DNA of 64,000 nt from Citrus sinensis (GCF_022201045.2 NC_068561.1:2691001-2755000); one strand, 5' to 3'. Positions 11,388 through 22,396 are shown, counted from the stretch's first letter. The notes: generated by a model not told the origin, from the letters alone. Numbers and translations: made by a program.

Positions 11388-11766
11388 CTTTTTATCTTAT
11401 CAGCCGGTTAATCAACTTTTCGCGGCCGACCCCTTCAATTTTTGGAGACAAATAGGGTGGTCAAGTTCCGGAGGAGCTTGGGGGCGTTATTTGACCCTTA
11501 ATTTCGAATTTTTCTTGTATTTTGACACATTTTTAAGATTACAATTTTTTTGACCCTCGTCGTCAGCCGGTTAATCATCTTTTCGCAGCCGACCCCTTCA
11601 CTTTTGCGTGCGTTAGCGGGTTTCGACCGCCGGCGCGGGGTCTCCGGGGCACCTCGGACCCGCCGGGGAGCGGGGAAAGGGCCGCGGAGGGATGAATTGT
11701 GCGGAGGCTGAGTCGGGGCAGGCGAGGGGGGCACGGGTTTAGTAGATTTGTAGTGCACATGCTGAT

Positions 11767-11886
11767 GGGTGCGACCATACCAGCACTAATGTACCGGATC
11801 CCATCAGAACCCCGCAGTTAAGCGTGCTTGGGCGAGAGCAGTACTAAGATGGGTGACCTATTGGGAAGACCTCGTGTTGCCACCCT
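11767..11886 (+). rRNA. 5S rRNA gene, copy 23 (diverged)
   Basis: Full length with six changes: C26T, T45C, C94A, T103A, A115C and C116A. The last two weaken the terminal stem, and C94A breaks helix IV pairing, so this copy is probably not functional. Confidence 0.9.
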
Positions 11887-12265
11887 CTTTTTAGCTTTTC
11901 AGCCGGTTAATCATCTTTTCGCGGCCGACCCCTTCAACTTTTGGAGACAAATAGGGTGGTCAAGATCCGGAAGAGCTTGGGGGCGTTTTTTGACCCTTAA
12001 TTTCGAATATTTCTTGTATTTTGACACATTTTTAAGATTACAATTTGTTTGACCCTCGTCGTCAGCCGGTTAATCATCTTTTCGCAGCCGACCCCTTCAC
12101 TTTTGCGTGCGTTAGCGCGTTTCGACCGCCGGCGCGGGGTCTCCGGGGCACCTCGGACCCGCCGGGATGCTGGGAAAGGGCCGCGGAGGGATGAATTGTG
12201 CGGCGGCCGAGTCGGGGCAGGCGAGGGGGGCACGGGTTAAGTAGATTTGCATTGCACATGCTGAT

Positions 12266-12385
12266 GGGTGCGACCAGACCAGCACTAATGCACCGGATCC
12301 CATCAGAACTCCGCATTTAAGCGTGCTTGGGCGAGAGCAGTACTAAGATGGGTGACCTCTTGGGAAGTCCTCGTGTTGCACCCCT
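12266..12385 (+). rRNA. 5S rRNA gene, copy 24
   Basis: Full length with T12G and G51T. Confidence 0.93.
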
Positions 12386-12764
12386 CTTTTTATCTTTTCA
12401 GCCGGTTAATCATCTTTTCGCGGCCGACCCCTTCAATTTTTGGAGACAAATAGGGTGGTCAAGATCCGGAGGAGCTTGGGGGGGTTTTTTGAACCTTTAT
12501 TTCGAATTTTTCTTGTATTTTGACACATTTTTAAGATTACAATTTTTTTGACCCTCGTCGTCAGCCCGTTAATCATCTTTTCGCGGCCGACCGCTTCACT
12601 TCTCCGTGTGTTAGCGGGTTTCGACCGCCGGCGCGGGGTCTCCGGGGCACCTCGGACCCGCCGGGGAGCGGGGAAAGGGCCGCGGAGGGATGAATTGTGC
12701 GGCGGCCGAGTCGGGGCAGGCGAGGGGGGCACGGGTTAAGTAGATTTGCAGTGCACATGCTAAT

Positions 12765-12884
12765 GGGTGCGACCATACCAGCACTAGTGCACCGGATCCC
12801 ATCAGAGCTCCGCAGTTAAGCGTGCTTGGGCGAGAGCAATACTAAGATGGGTGACCTCTTGGGAAGTCCTCGTGTTGCACCCCT
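12765..12884 (+). rRNA. 5S rRNA gene, copy 25
   Basis: Full length with A23G, A43G and G75A. Confidence 0.93.
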
Positions 12885-13262
12885 CTTTTTATCTTTTCAG
12901 CCGGTTAATCATCTTTTCGCGGCCGACCCCTTCAATTTTTGGAGACAAATAGGGTGGTAAAGTTCCGGAGGAGCTTAGGGGCGTTTTTTGACCCTTAATT
13001 TCGAATTTTTCTTGTATTTTGACACATTTTTAAGGTTACAATTTTTTTGACCCTCGTAGTGAGTCGGTTAATCATCTTTTCGCGGCCGACCCCTTCACTT
13101 TTGCGTGCGTTAGCGGGTTTCGACCGCCGGCGCGGGGTCTCCGGGGCACCTCGGACCCGCCGGGGAGCGGGGAAAGGGCCGCGGAGGGATGAATTGTGCG
13201 GCGGCCGAGTCGGGGCAGGCGAGCGGGGCAAGGGTTAAGTAGTTTGCAGTGCACATGCTGAT

Positions 13263-13382
13263 GGGTGCGACCATACCAGCACTCATGCACCGGATCCCAT
13301 CAGAACTCCGCAGCTAAGCGTGCTTGGGCGAGAGCAGTACTAAGATGGGTGACCTCTTGGGAAGTCCTCGTGTTGCACCCCT
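13263..13382 (+). rRNA. 5S rRNA gene, copy 26
   Basis: Full length with A22C and T52C; first of the five-copy 498-bp subfamily. Confidence 0.93.
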
Positions 13383-13760
13383 CTTTTTATCTTTTCAGCC
13401 GGTTAATCATCTTTTCGCGGCCGACCCCTTCAATATTTGGAGACAAATAGGGTGGTGAAGTTCCGGAGGAGCTTGGGGGCGTTTTTTGACCCTTAATTTC
13501 GATTTTTTCTTGTATTTTGACACATTTTTAAGGTTACAATTTTTTTGACCCTCGTAGTGAGTCGGTTAATCATCTTTTCGCGGCCGACCCCTTCACTTTT
13601 GTGTGCGTTAGCGGGTTTCGACCGCCGGCGCGGGGTCTCCGGGGCACCTCGGACCCGCCGGGGAGCGGGGAAAGGGCCGCGGAGGGATGAATTGTGCGGC
13701 GGCCGAGTCGGGGCAGGCGAGCGGGGCAAGGGTTAAGTAGTTTGCAGTGCACATGCTGAT

Positions 13761-13880
13761 GGGTGCGACCATACCAGCACTCATGCACCGGATCCCATCA
13801 GAACTTCGCAGCTAAGCGTGCTTGGGCGAGAGCAGTACTAAGATGGGTGACCTCTTGGGAAGTCCTCGTGTTGCACCCCT
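13761..13880 (+). rRNA. 5S rRNA gene, copy 27
   Basis: Full length with A22C, C46T and T52C; 498-bp subfamily. Confidence 0.93.
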
Positions 13881-14258
13881 CTTTTTATCTTTTCAGCCGG
13901 TTAATCATCTTTTCGCGGCCGACCCCTTCAATATTTGGAGACAAATAGGGTGGTGAAGTTCCGGAGGAGCTTGGGGGCGTTTTTTGACCCTTAATTTCGA
14001 TTTTTTCTTGTATTTTGACACATTTTTAAGGTTACAATTTTTTTGACCCTCGTAGTGAGTCGGTTAATCATCTTTTCGCGGCCGACCCCTTCACTTTTGT
14101 GTTCGTTAGCGGGTTTCGACCGCCGGCGCGGGGTCTCCGGGGCACCTCGGACCCGCCGGGGAGCGGGGAAAGGGCCGCGGAGGGATGAATTGTTCGGCGG
14201 CCGAGTCGGGGCAGGCGAGCGGGGCACGGGTTAAGTAGTTTGCAGTGCACATACTGAT

Positions 14259-14378
14259 GGGTGCGACCATACCAGCACTCATGCACCGGATCCCATCAGA
14301 ACTCCGCAGCTAAGCGTGCTTGGGCGAGAGCAGTACTAAGATGGGTGACCTCTTGGCAAGTCCTCGTGTTGCACCCCT
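14259..14378 (+). rRNA. 5S rRNA gene, copy 28
   Basis: Full length with A22C, T52C and G99C; 498-bp subfamily. Confidence 0.93.
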
Positions 14379-14756
14379 CTTTTTATCTTTTCAGCCGGTT
14401 AATCATCTTTTCGCGGCCGACCCCTTCAATATTTGGAGACAAATAGGGTGGTGAAGTTCCGGAGGAGCTTGGGGGCGTTTTTTGACCCTTAATTTCGATT
14501 TTTTCTTGTATTTTGACACATTTTTAAGGTTACAATTTTTTTGACCCTCGTAGTGAGTCGGTTAATCATCTTTTCGCGGCCGACCCCTTCACTTTTGTGT
14601 TCGTTAGCGGGTTTCGACCGCCGGCGCGGGGTCCCCGGGGCACCTCGGACCCGCCGGGGAGCGGGGAAAGGGCCGCGGAGGGATGAATTGTTCGGCGGCC
14701 GAGTCGGGGCAGGCGAGCGGGGCACGGGTTAAGTAGTTTGCAGTGCACATACTGAT

Positions 14757-14876
14757 GGGTGCGACCATACCAGCACTCATGCACCGGATCCCATCAGAAC
14801 TCCGCAGCTAAGCGTGCTTGGGCGAGAGCAGTACTAAGATGAGTGACCTCTTGGCAAGTCCTCGTGTTGCACCCCT
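14757..14876 (+). rRNA. 5S rRNA gene, copy 29
   Basis: Full length with A22C, T52C, G86A and G99C. It shares all but G86A with copy 28, one unit upstream. Confidence 0.93.
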
Positions 14877-15254
14877 CTTTTTATCTTTTCAGCCGGTTAA
14901 TCATCTTTTCGCGGCCGACCCCTTCAATTTTTGGAGACAAATAGGGTGGTGAAGTTCCGGAGGAGCTTGGGGGCGTTTTTTGACCCTTAATTTCGAATTT
15001 TTCTTGTATTTTGACACATTTTTAAGGTTACAATTTTTTTGACCCTCGTAGTGAGTCGGTTAATCATCTTTTCGCGGCCGACCCCTTCACTTTTGCGTGC
15101 GTTAGTGGGTTTCGACCGCCAGCGCGGGGTCTCCGGGGCACCTCGGACCCGCCGGGGAGCGGGGAAAGGGCCGCGGAGGGATGAATTGTGCGGCGGCCGA
15201 GTCGGGGCAGGCGAGCGGGGCACGGGTTAAGTAGTTTGCAGTGCACATACTGAT

Positions 15255-15374
15255 GCGTGCGACCATACCAGCACTTATGCACCGGATCCCATCAGAACTC
15301 CGCAGCTAAGCATGCTTGGGCGAGAGCAGTACTAAGATGGGTGACCTCTTGGGAAGTCCTCGTGTTGCACCCCT
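15255..15374 (+). rRNA. 5S rRNA gene, copy 30
   Basis: Full length with G2C, A22T, T52C and G58A. G2C breaks a terminal-stem pair; G58A is in the A-box. Confidence 0.92.
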
Positions 15375-15753
15375 CTTTTTATCTTTTCAGCCGGTTAATC
15401 ATCTTTTCGCGGCCGACCCCTTCAATTTTTGGAGACAAATAGGGTGGTGAAGTTCCGGAGGAGCTTGGGGGCGTTTTTTGACCCTTAATTTCGAATTTTT
15501 CTTGTATTTTGACACATTTTTAAGATTACAATTTTTTTGACCCTCGTCGTCAGCCAGTTAATCATCTTTTCGCGGCCGACCGCTTCACTTCTGCGTGTGT
15601 TAGCGGGTTTCGACCGCCGGCGCGGGGTCTCCAGGGCACCTCGGACCTGCCGGGGAGCGGGGAAAGGGCCGCGGAGGGATGAATTGTGCGGCGGCCGAGT
15701 TGGGGCAGGCGAGGGGGGCACGGGTTAAGTAGATTTGTAGTGCACATGCTGAT

Positions 15754-15873
15754 GGGTGCGACCATACCAGCACTAATGCACCGGATCCCATCAGAACTCC
15801 GCAGTTGAGCGTGCTTGGGCGAGAGCAGTACTAAGATGGGTGACCTCTTGGGAAGTCCTCGTGTTGCACCCCT
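15754..15873 (+). rRNA. 5S rRNA gene, copy 31
   Basis: Full length with A54G only, in the A-box. Spacing returns to 499 bp. Confidence 0.95.
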
Positions 15874-16252
15874 CTTTTTATCTTTTCAGCTGGTTAATCA
15901 TCTTTTCGCGGCCGACCCTGTCAGTTTTTGGAGACAAATAGGGTGGTCAAGTTCCGGAGGAGCTTGGGGGCGTTTTTTGACCCTTAATTTCGAATTTTTC
16001 TTGTATTTTGACACATTTTTAAGATTACAATTTTTTTGACCCTCGTCGTCAGCCGGTTAATCATCTTTTCGCGGCCGACCCCTTCACTTCTGCGTGCGTT
16101 AGCGGGTTTCGACCGCCGGCGCGGGGTCTCCGGGTCACCTCGGACCCGCCGGGGAGCGAGGAAAGGGCCGCGGAGGGATGAATTATGCGGCGGCCGAGTC
16201 GGGGCAGGCGAGGGGGGCACGGGTTAAGTAGATTTGCAGTGCACATGCTGAT

Positions 16253-16372
16253 GGGTGCGACCATACCAGCACTAATGCACCGGATCCCATCAGAACTCCG
16301 CAGTTAAGCGTGCTTGGGCGAAAGCAGTACTAAGATGGGTGACCTCTTGGGAAGTCCTCGTGTTGCACCCCT
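16253..16372 (+). rRNA. 5S rRNA gene, copy 32
   Basis: Full length with G70A only, in the intermediate element. The spacer behind it is split by the copia element; removing element and target duplication restores a 499-bp interval to copy 33. Confidence 0.95.
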
Positions 16373-16554
16373 CTTTTTATCTTTTCAGCCGGTTAATCAT
16401 CTTTTCGCGGCCGACCCCTTCAATTTTTGGAGACAAATAGGGTGGTCAAGTTCCGGAGGAGCTTGGGGGTGTTTTTTGACCCTTAATTTCGAATTTTTCT
16501 TGTATTTTGACACATTTTTAAGATTACAATTTTTTTGACCCTCGTCGTCAGCCG

Positions 16555-16559
16555 GTTAA
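16555..16559. repeat. Target site duplication (left) of the copia element
   Basis: GTTAA here is repeated at 21701-21705 and occurs once in uninterrupted spacers. Five bp is the usual copia target duplication. Confidence 0.93.
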
Positions 16560-16993
16560 TGTGGCAGAATTTAAAAAAATAGAGTTATCCTTATCTGGTG
16601 GTTGTTTTACATGATATGTTCTATCTACATATTTTTTGTTTTTATCCCTAGAATAAAGGACTTTGCTAAGATAAGACTCCTAGTCTATGTTAGCTTCAAG
16701 CCTATATATAATCTTGTAGTTTGATTAATAAAGTATGAGTAATGATACAGCCACAAACTCTTGTACAAACTTATTTTGTACAAACTGATGTGGCATGATA
16801 AGATTGGTTGAATTAAATATCACTTGGCCCACATGATTTGTTTTTATTAATTTATATTTTCATTCAACCAATGAATTAATGCCACATCAGTTTGTACAAA
16901 ATAAATTTGTACAAGAGTTTGTGGCTGTATCATTACTCATAAAGTATATATGAAAGTGCAGTGTTTACTGTTTCCTTCCTATATTTTGTTACA
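16560..16993 (+). repeat. 5' LTR of the copia element (with nested MITE)
   Basis: Starts TGTGGCAG and ends TTTTGTTACA. Subtracting the 202-bp MITE and its 9-bp target duplication leaves 223 bp, equal to the 3' LTR. A TATATATAA box near 16702 is the probable promoter. Confidence 0.95.
16737..16938. mobile_element. Mutator-type MITE (202 bp) inside the 5' LTR
   Basis: Terminal inverted repeats of about 60 bp begin GAGTAATGATACAGCCACAA and end with the complement. A perfect 9-bp target duplication ATAAAGTAT flanks it (16728-16736 and 16939-16947). Nine bp points to the Mutator superfamily. No coding capacity. It is absent from the 3' LTR, so it inserted after the retroelement. It lands about 30 bp after the LTR TATA box, near the expected transcription start. 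Confidence 0.92.
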
Positions 16994-17010
16994 TGGTATC
17001 AGAGCTAGGT
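16994..17010 (+). other. Primer binding site of the copia element (tRNA-Met type)
   Basis: TGGTATCAGAGCTAGGT follows the 5' LTR directly. It matches the 3' end complement of initiator tRNA-Met, the standard copia primer. Confidence 0.93.
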
Positions 17011-17015
17011 ATTAG

Positions 17016-17950
17016 TTGAAGGAAACCATGGTAAAAACAGCCATGACTGGCACAAGTAGGAGTATTGACTCTTCCGAATCTGCTGAAACATCTCAGATTC
17101 CTTCTCTGTCAACTCCTACAATTGTTCACACTGCAATTACTGAAAATACATCACTTCAAATTACATCCCACAAACTCAACGGAAAGAACTTTCTCCCATG
17201 GTCTCGTTCTGTTCAAATGGTAATTCGAGGGCGTGGAAAACTTGGCTATCTCCTTGGCCAAAAGCAAAGGCTAGATGAAAATGATCCTGCATTTCAAATA
17301 TGGGATGCTGAAAATTCTATCGTTATGGCATGGCTGGTTAACTCAATGGAACCAAACATCGGGCAGACATATTTATTTTACCAAACAGCTGCTGAACTGT
17401 GGGAAGCTGTTAAAGAAACTTACTCGGATTTGGAAAATTCATCACAGCTGTTTGAATTGAGGAATATGGCTCGTAACTTGAAACAAGGTGATATGGATGT
17501 AACCCATTATTTTAACTCTCTGAAGAATCTTTGGCAGGAATTAGATCTATTCAATGAGTGTGAATGGAGGTGTATTGATGATGGTGCTCGATACAAAAAA
17601 CTGGTGGATAAAGATCGAATTTATGACTTTTTGGCTGGTCTTAATAAGGAGCTTGATGATGTTCGTGGTCGTATACTTGGCACTAAACCATTACCTTCCA
17701 TCCGAGAAATCTTTGCTGAAGTCAGACGAGAAGAGAGTCGTAAACGGGTCATGCTTGGGGAGCCAAAATCACTTATAGCACCTGAAATGTCTGCTTAGGC
17801 TGTTCAGGGATCTAATAATTCCAACAAAGGTGGCCAGCTGTGGTGTGATCATTGCCACAAACCGAATCACACCAAAGAGCGTTGTTGGAGGCTACATGGT
17901 AAACCAACAAATTGGAAAGACAATAGAGGCAATAAGCGAAGTCCAAAAGG
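17016..17950 (+). other. gag portion of the copia element (approximate extent)
   Basis: The encoded sequence has the plant copia gag pattern: a start with LNGKNFLPWSRSVQ, a middle helical region containing TAAELWEAVKETYSD, and a CX2CX4HX4C-type zinc knuckle (CDHCHKPNHTKERC) near the end. It would form the particle shell and bind the RNA genome. The 3' limit given is approximate. Confidence 0.85.
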
Positions 17951-18005
17951 ATTTCAATCTGCAACTGACACTGATCAAAGTGTTCTAAAGGAAGGTGTAA
18001 GCAGT

Positions 18006-21000
18006 GTGATTCCATCATTTACCAAAGAACAACTTGAGCAGCTTCAAAAACTTTTAACCCCTATTCCTTCGTCCTCTTTGCTGGCCCAAAAAGGTATTTT
18101 CCAGATCCCAACAGTTTTTCATGCTTCTGCCAAGGTTCCAGATCCCTGGATCATTGATTCTGGCGCCACAGATCACATGACAGGCTGCATTCATTTTTTC
18201 TCTTCTTATGTTCCTAGTCCAGATCATTTTAAAGTAAGGATAACTGATGGTTCACTTTCAGTTGTTGCAGGGATGGGCACTATAAAGATTACTCCTAGCA
18301 TAATTCTCAAATCAGTTCTCCATGTTCCTAAATTATCTTGCAATCTACTCTCTGTCAGTCAAATCACTAAAGATCTTAATTGTGTTGCTAATTTTTCGCA
18401 CTCCTCTTGTGAATTTCAGGACCTAATTTCGGGGAGGAGGATTGGCAGTGCTAGGGAACATGGGGGACTTTACTATTTTGAGGATTTCAACGTGAATAAA
18501 CAAGCTCATACTGCTGACTGTGGATCTCTTTCTATGTCTAGGGAACAAAAAATAATGTTGTGGCATCGTAGGTTAGGTCATCCTAGCTTTCCATATTTAA
18601 GAAATTTGTTTCCTGAATTATTTCGTAATAAAGATTCTCTTATGATTCATTGTGAAGTATGTCAATTGGCTAAACATCAGCGTTCCTATTTTCCTTCTCA
18701 ATCATACAAACCTTCCAGACCTTTTGCAATGATTCATAGTGACATATGGGGACCTTCTCGTGTCTCAAACCTTACGGGTATAAAATGGTTCCTTACTTTT
18801 ATTGATGATCACACACGAATCTGTTGGGTGTATCTATTAAAGGATAAATCTGACGCAGCACAAACCTTTAAAAATTTTCACTCCATGATCCAAACACAAT
18901 TCCAAGCCAAAATCCAGATTTTACGTACTGATAATGGTAGAGAATTTTTTAACACTTCTCTTAGTCAATTTCTTTCACACCATGGGATTATACACCAAAG
19001 TTCTTGTGTTTATACTCCACAACAAAATGGTGTCTCCGAAAGAAAAAATCGTCATCTACTTGAAGTAGCACGGTCTCTTATGTTCACTACCAATGTACCT
19101 AAACAATTCTGGGGAGATGCTATTCTTACGGCATCGTACTTAATTAATCGCATGCCTTCTAAGGTTCTTAATTACCAAACTCCACTTAACATGTTTCCCC
19201 AATATTATCCACACACTCGAGTATGTACGGATCTGCCACTTAAAGTCTTTGGTTGTACTTCCTTTGTCCATGTCCATAGTTTGGCTCAAACAAAGCTAGA
19301 TCCTAGAGCTCATAAGTGTATTTTTTTAGGTTACTCAGCCACTCAAAAAGGTTATCGATGTTATTCTCCTGAACAGCACAAATATTTCATTTCTATGGAT
19401 GTTACCTTTTTTGAAACTCACCCTTTCTATGCCCAGAATTCCCTTCAGGGGGAGAGTTCTAATGAAGGGAATTTTTGGGAAGCGTCCTTACCATCTCCAA
19501 TTTTTCCTCAGTCTTCAGAATTGTTATCTCCACCTAAACTCACTGCCGTTCAGCCGTGTCAGTCTCAATCAGATTTGTCTTCATTAGAAACAACTCAAAA
19601 TTCATCTCAGCCAATGAAGTCTACTGATGATGAAAATTTCAAGACAGGGGGAGAAACACAGCAACAACAAGAGCTACGTGTTTATTCACAACGGAATAAT
19701 CCGCAAAGAGTTGAGGAACCTGCTCACCGACAGCACTGTCAAGAGACCGAACTGAATGAAGGTATACAGCCTCAAAATACTGTTCTTAAACCTGAAATTG
19801 CTGATCTTGATGTTCCTATAGCCTTAAGAAAGGGGATTAGATCTTGTGCTCAATATCCTATTTCTAATTATGTGACCTATGACCGACTGTCACCTTCTCT
19901 TCGAGCATTTGTTACTAATCTTTCAGGTGTACAAATTCCAAAGAATATTCAAGAAGCGTTAGAAGACTCGAAGTGGAGACAGGCTGTTATGGAGGAAATG
20001 AGTGCTCTAGAACAGATGGGAACATGGGAGCTGGTACAAAAACCAAAAGGAAAGGTTCCAGTGGGTTGTAAATGGGTTTTTACTGTCAAGTATAGGTCTG
20101 ATGGATCAATAGAGAGGTATAAGGCACGACTAGTAGCAAAGGGGTTCACTCAAACATACGGGATTGATTACCAGGAAACATTTGCTCCAGTCGCTAAATT
20201 AAATACAATTCGAGTTCTATTATCCTTGGCTGCAAACTTGGATTGGCCACTTCAACAATTAGATGTTAAGAATGCTTTTCTTAACGGAGACTTAGTAGAG
20301 GAAGTTTACATGGAGTTGCCACCTGGATTTGATAAGGAAGGAAGAGGACTAGTGTGTAAATTGAAAAAATCACTCTATGGACTGAAACAGTCACCTAGAG
20401 CTTGGTTTGACAGATTCTCTAGGGCTATACGACAGCAAGAATACAAACAAGCTCAGACAGACCACACGTTATTTTATAGACATAAGGATGGTAAGATTAC
20501 TGTTCTTATTGTTTATGTTGATGATATAATATTGACTGGGAATGATATTGTTGAAATAAAGAGATTAAAGAAAATTCTTGCAACAGAATTTGACATAAAG
20601 GACCTTGGATCCCTAAGATACTTTCTAGGCATGGAAGTGGCAAGAAATAACATAGGCATATCTGTTTCTCAAAGGAAATATGTTATAGACCTTTTGAAAG
20701 AAACAGGAATGATAGGTTGTAAGCCTGTAGACACACCAATGGATGCAAATTTGAAATTAGGAGACTTGAAGGACAGTATTCCTGTTGAGAGAGGGAGATA
20801 TCAGCGACTTGTTGGGAAACTCATCTATCTTTCCCACACTAGACCTGATATTGCTTTTGCGGTTAGTGTTGTAAGTCAATTCATGCATGCTCCATGCGAG
20901 GAACATATGGAAGCTGTTTATCGAATCCTGAGATATCTTAAAGGAACTCCAGGAAAAGGTCTTCTCTTCAAAAAGAATGAGGCAAAAAGTGTTGAAGCCT

Positions 21001-21470
21001 TCACAGACGCTGATTGGGCTGGTTCAATTAAGGATAGAAGATCTACGTCGGGCTATTGCACATTTGTATGGGGGAATTTAGTAACTTGGAGAAGTAAAAA
21101 ACAGTCAGTTGTGGCAATAAGTAGTGCTGAAGCAGAGTTCAGAGCAGTAGCTCAAGGTATCTGTGAGTTGTTATGGCTGAAACTATTATTAGGGGAGCTA
21201 AAAATCGCAGATATTCAACCTATGAAACTTTATTGTGACAATAAGGCAGCCATAGATATTTCTCATAATCCAATACATCATGATAGAACTAAGCATGTTG
21301 AGGTTGACCGGCATTTCATCAAGGAGAAGATAGAAGAAGGAGTAATTTCTATGACATATGTGCCTACATCTCAACAAACTGCAGATCTTCTTACTAAAGG
21401 ATTAGTCAAACCAGTGTTTGAAAAGTTGGTAGACAAGCTGGGAATGTTTAATGTTTTTTGTCCAGCTTGA
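18006..21470 (+). CDS. pol portion of the copia element
   Basis: A frame of about 1150 codons. Visible in order: protease active site DSGATDH (about residue 51); integrase HHCC zinc site around residues 185-225; integrase catalytic core with D in HSDIWGP, D in TDNGRE and E in GVSERKNRH (about 244-348); reverse transcriptase with NAFLNGDL (about 755) and YVDD (about 837); RNase H with TDADWAG (about 1000) and SSAEAEF. Codon use and AT content are unlike the GC-rich flanking spacer. The stop sits just before the 3' LTR polypurine tract. Confidence 0.93.
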   Translation: MIPSFTKEQLEQLQKLLTPIPSSSLLAQKGIFQIPTVFHASAKVPDPWIIDSGATDHMTGCIHFFSSYVPSPDHFKVRITDGSLSVVAGMGTIKITPSIILKSVLHVPKLSCNLLSVSQITKDLNCVANFSHSSCEFQDLISGRRIGSAREHGGLYYFEDFNVNKQAHTADCGSLSMSREQKIMLWHRRLGHPSFPYLRNLFPELFRNKDSLMIHCEVCQLAKHQRSYFPSQSYKPSRPFAMIHSDIWGPSRVSNLTGIKWFLTFIDDHTRICWVYLLKDKSDAAQTFKNFHSMIQTQFQAKIQILRTDNGREFFNTSLSQFLSHHGIIHQSSCVYTPQQNGVSERKNRHLLEVARSLMFTTNVPKQFWGDAILTASYLINRMPSKVLNYQTPLNMFPQYYPHTRVCTDLPLKVFGCTSFVHVHSLAQTKLDPRAHKCIFLGYSATQKGYRCYSPEQHKYFISMDVTFFETHPFYAQNSLQGESSNEGNFWEASLPSPIFPQSSELLSPPKLTAVQPCQSQSDLSSLETTQNSSQPMKSTDDENFKTGGETQQQQELRVYSQRNNPQRVEEPAHRQHCQETELNEGIQPQNTVLKPEIADLDVPIALRKGIRSCAQYPISNYVTYDRLSPSLRAFVTNLSGVQIPKNIQEALEDSKWRQAVMEEMSALEQMGTWELVQKPKGKVPVGCKWVFTVKYRSDGSIERYKARLVAKGFTQTYGIDYQETFAPVAKLNTIRVLLSLAANLDWPLQQLDVKNAFLNGDLVEEVYMELPPGFDKEGRGLVCKLKKSLYGLKQSPRAWFDRFSRAIRQQEYKQAQTDHTLFYRHKDGKITVLIVYVDDIILTGNDIVEIKRLKKILATEFDIKDLGSLRYFLGMEVARNNIGISVSQRKYVIDLLKETGMIGCKPVDTPMDANLKLGDLKDSIPVERGRYQRLVGKLIYLSHTRPDIAFAVSVVSQFMHAPCEEHMEAVYRILRYLKGTPGKGLLFKKNEAKSVEAFTDADWAGSIKDRRSTSGYCTFVWGNLVTWRSKKQSVVAISSAEAEFRAVAQGICELLWLKLLLGELKIADIQPMKLYCDNKAAIDISHNPIHHDRTKHVEVDRHFIKEKIEEGVISMTYVPTSQQTADLLTKGLVKPVFEKLVDKLGMFNVFCPA

Positions 21471-21477
21471 GGGGGAG
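21469..21477 (+). other. Polypurine tract of the copia element
   Basis: GAGGGGGAG directly precedes the TG of the 3' LTR, the usual primer for plus-strand synthesis. Confidence 0.9.
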
Positions 21478-21700
21478 TGTGGCAGAATTTGAAAAAATAG
21501 AGTTATCCTTATCTGGTGGTGGTTTTACATGATATGTTCTATCTACTTATTTTTTGTTTTTATCCCTAGAATAAAGGACTTTGCTAAGATAAGACTCCTA
21601 GTCTATGTTAGCTTCAAGCCTATATATAATCTTGTAGTTTGATTAATAAAGTATATATGAAAGTGCAGTGTTTACTGTTTCCTTCCTATATTTTGTTACA
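21478..21700 (+). repeat. 3' LTR of the copia element
   Basis: A 223-bp TG...CA repeat without the MITE, followed by the GTTAA target duplication at 21701-21705. Confidence 0.96.
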
Positions 21701-21897
21701 GTTAATCATCTTTTCGCGGCCGACCCCTTCACTTTTGCGTGCGTTAGCGGGTTTCGACCGCCGGCGCGGGGTCTCCGGGGCACCTCGGACCCGCCGGGGA
21801 GCGGGGAAAAGGCCGCGGAGGGATGAATTGTGCGGCGGCCGAGTCGGGGCAGGCGAGGGGGGCACGGGTTAAGTAGATTTGCAGTGCACATGCTGAT

Positions 21898-22017
21898 GCG
21901 TGCGACCACACCAGCACTAATGCACCGGATCCCATCAGAACTCCGCAGTTAAGCGTGCTTGGGCGAGAGCAGTACTAAAATGGGTGACCTCTTTGGAAAT
22001 CCTCGTGTTGCACCCCT
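21898..22017 (+). rRNA. 5S rRNA gene, copy 33
   Basis: Full length with G2C, T12C, G82A, G97T and G102A; first gene right of the copia element and first with T12C. Several changes hit the C-box/helix IV, so function is doubtful. Confidence 0.9.
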
Positions 22018-22396
22018 CTTTTTATCTTTTCAGCCGGGTAATCATCTTTTCGCGGCCGACCCCTTCAATGTTTGGAGAGAAATAGGGTAGTCAAGCTCCG
22101 GAGGAGCTTGGGGGCGTTTTTTGACCCTTAATTTCGAATTTTTCTTGTATTTTGACACATTTTTAAGATTACAATTTTTTTGACCCTCGTCGTCAGCCGG
22201 TTAATCATCTTTTCGCGGCCGACCCCTTCACTTTTGCGTGCGTTAGCGAGTTTCAACCGCCGGCGCGGGGTCTCCGGGGCACCTCAGACCCGCCGGGGAG
22301 CGGGGAAAGGGCCGCGGAGGGATGAATTGTGCGGCGGCCGAGTCGGGGCAGGCGAGGAGGGCACGGGTTAACTAGATTTACAGTGCACATGCTGAT

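Larger units (their letters stand above)
1..16559 (+). repeat. 5S rDNA tandem array, left block (copies 1-32)
   Basis: Thirty-two 5S genes all point the same way, separated by a roughly 379-bp spacer. Gene-to-gene distances are mostly 499 bp; 467 follows the three deleted genes, 662 occurs three times, 664 once, 381 once, and 498 among copies 25-30. The spacer has an AT-rich half with T-runs and a GC-rich half full of CpG just upstream of each gene. Small open frames of 60-117 codons recur in both strands with the array period and are not genes. The window opens inside a spacer, so the array continues to the left. Confidence 0.97.
16560..21700 (+). mobile_element. Ty1/copia LTR retrotransposon inserted in the 5S array
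   Basis: Order: 5' LTR, tRNA-Met primer site, gag, protease, integrase, reverse transcriptase, RNase H, polypurine tract, 3' LTR. Integrase before RT defines copia. Excluding an insertion in the 5' LTR, both LTRs are 223 bp, TG...CA, and differ at three positions (about 1.3%). At commonly used plant LTR rates this suggests roughly half a million years, a rough estimate. Perfect 5-bp target duplications flank it. The element looks near whole with about one apparent break. The gag/pol style resembles the Ale/Ivana group, but I cannot assign a lineage without a tree. It is present in one 5S unit only. Confidence 0.96.

Noticed and set aside
80-16538. Dozens of repeated open frames of 60-117 codons on both strands across the 5S array
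   Set aside because: They recur with the 499-bp period, overlap the 5S genes and spacer on both strands, and have Arg/Pro-rich or random composition caused by GC-rich spacer. They are array shadows, not proteins.
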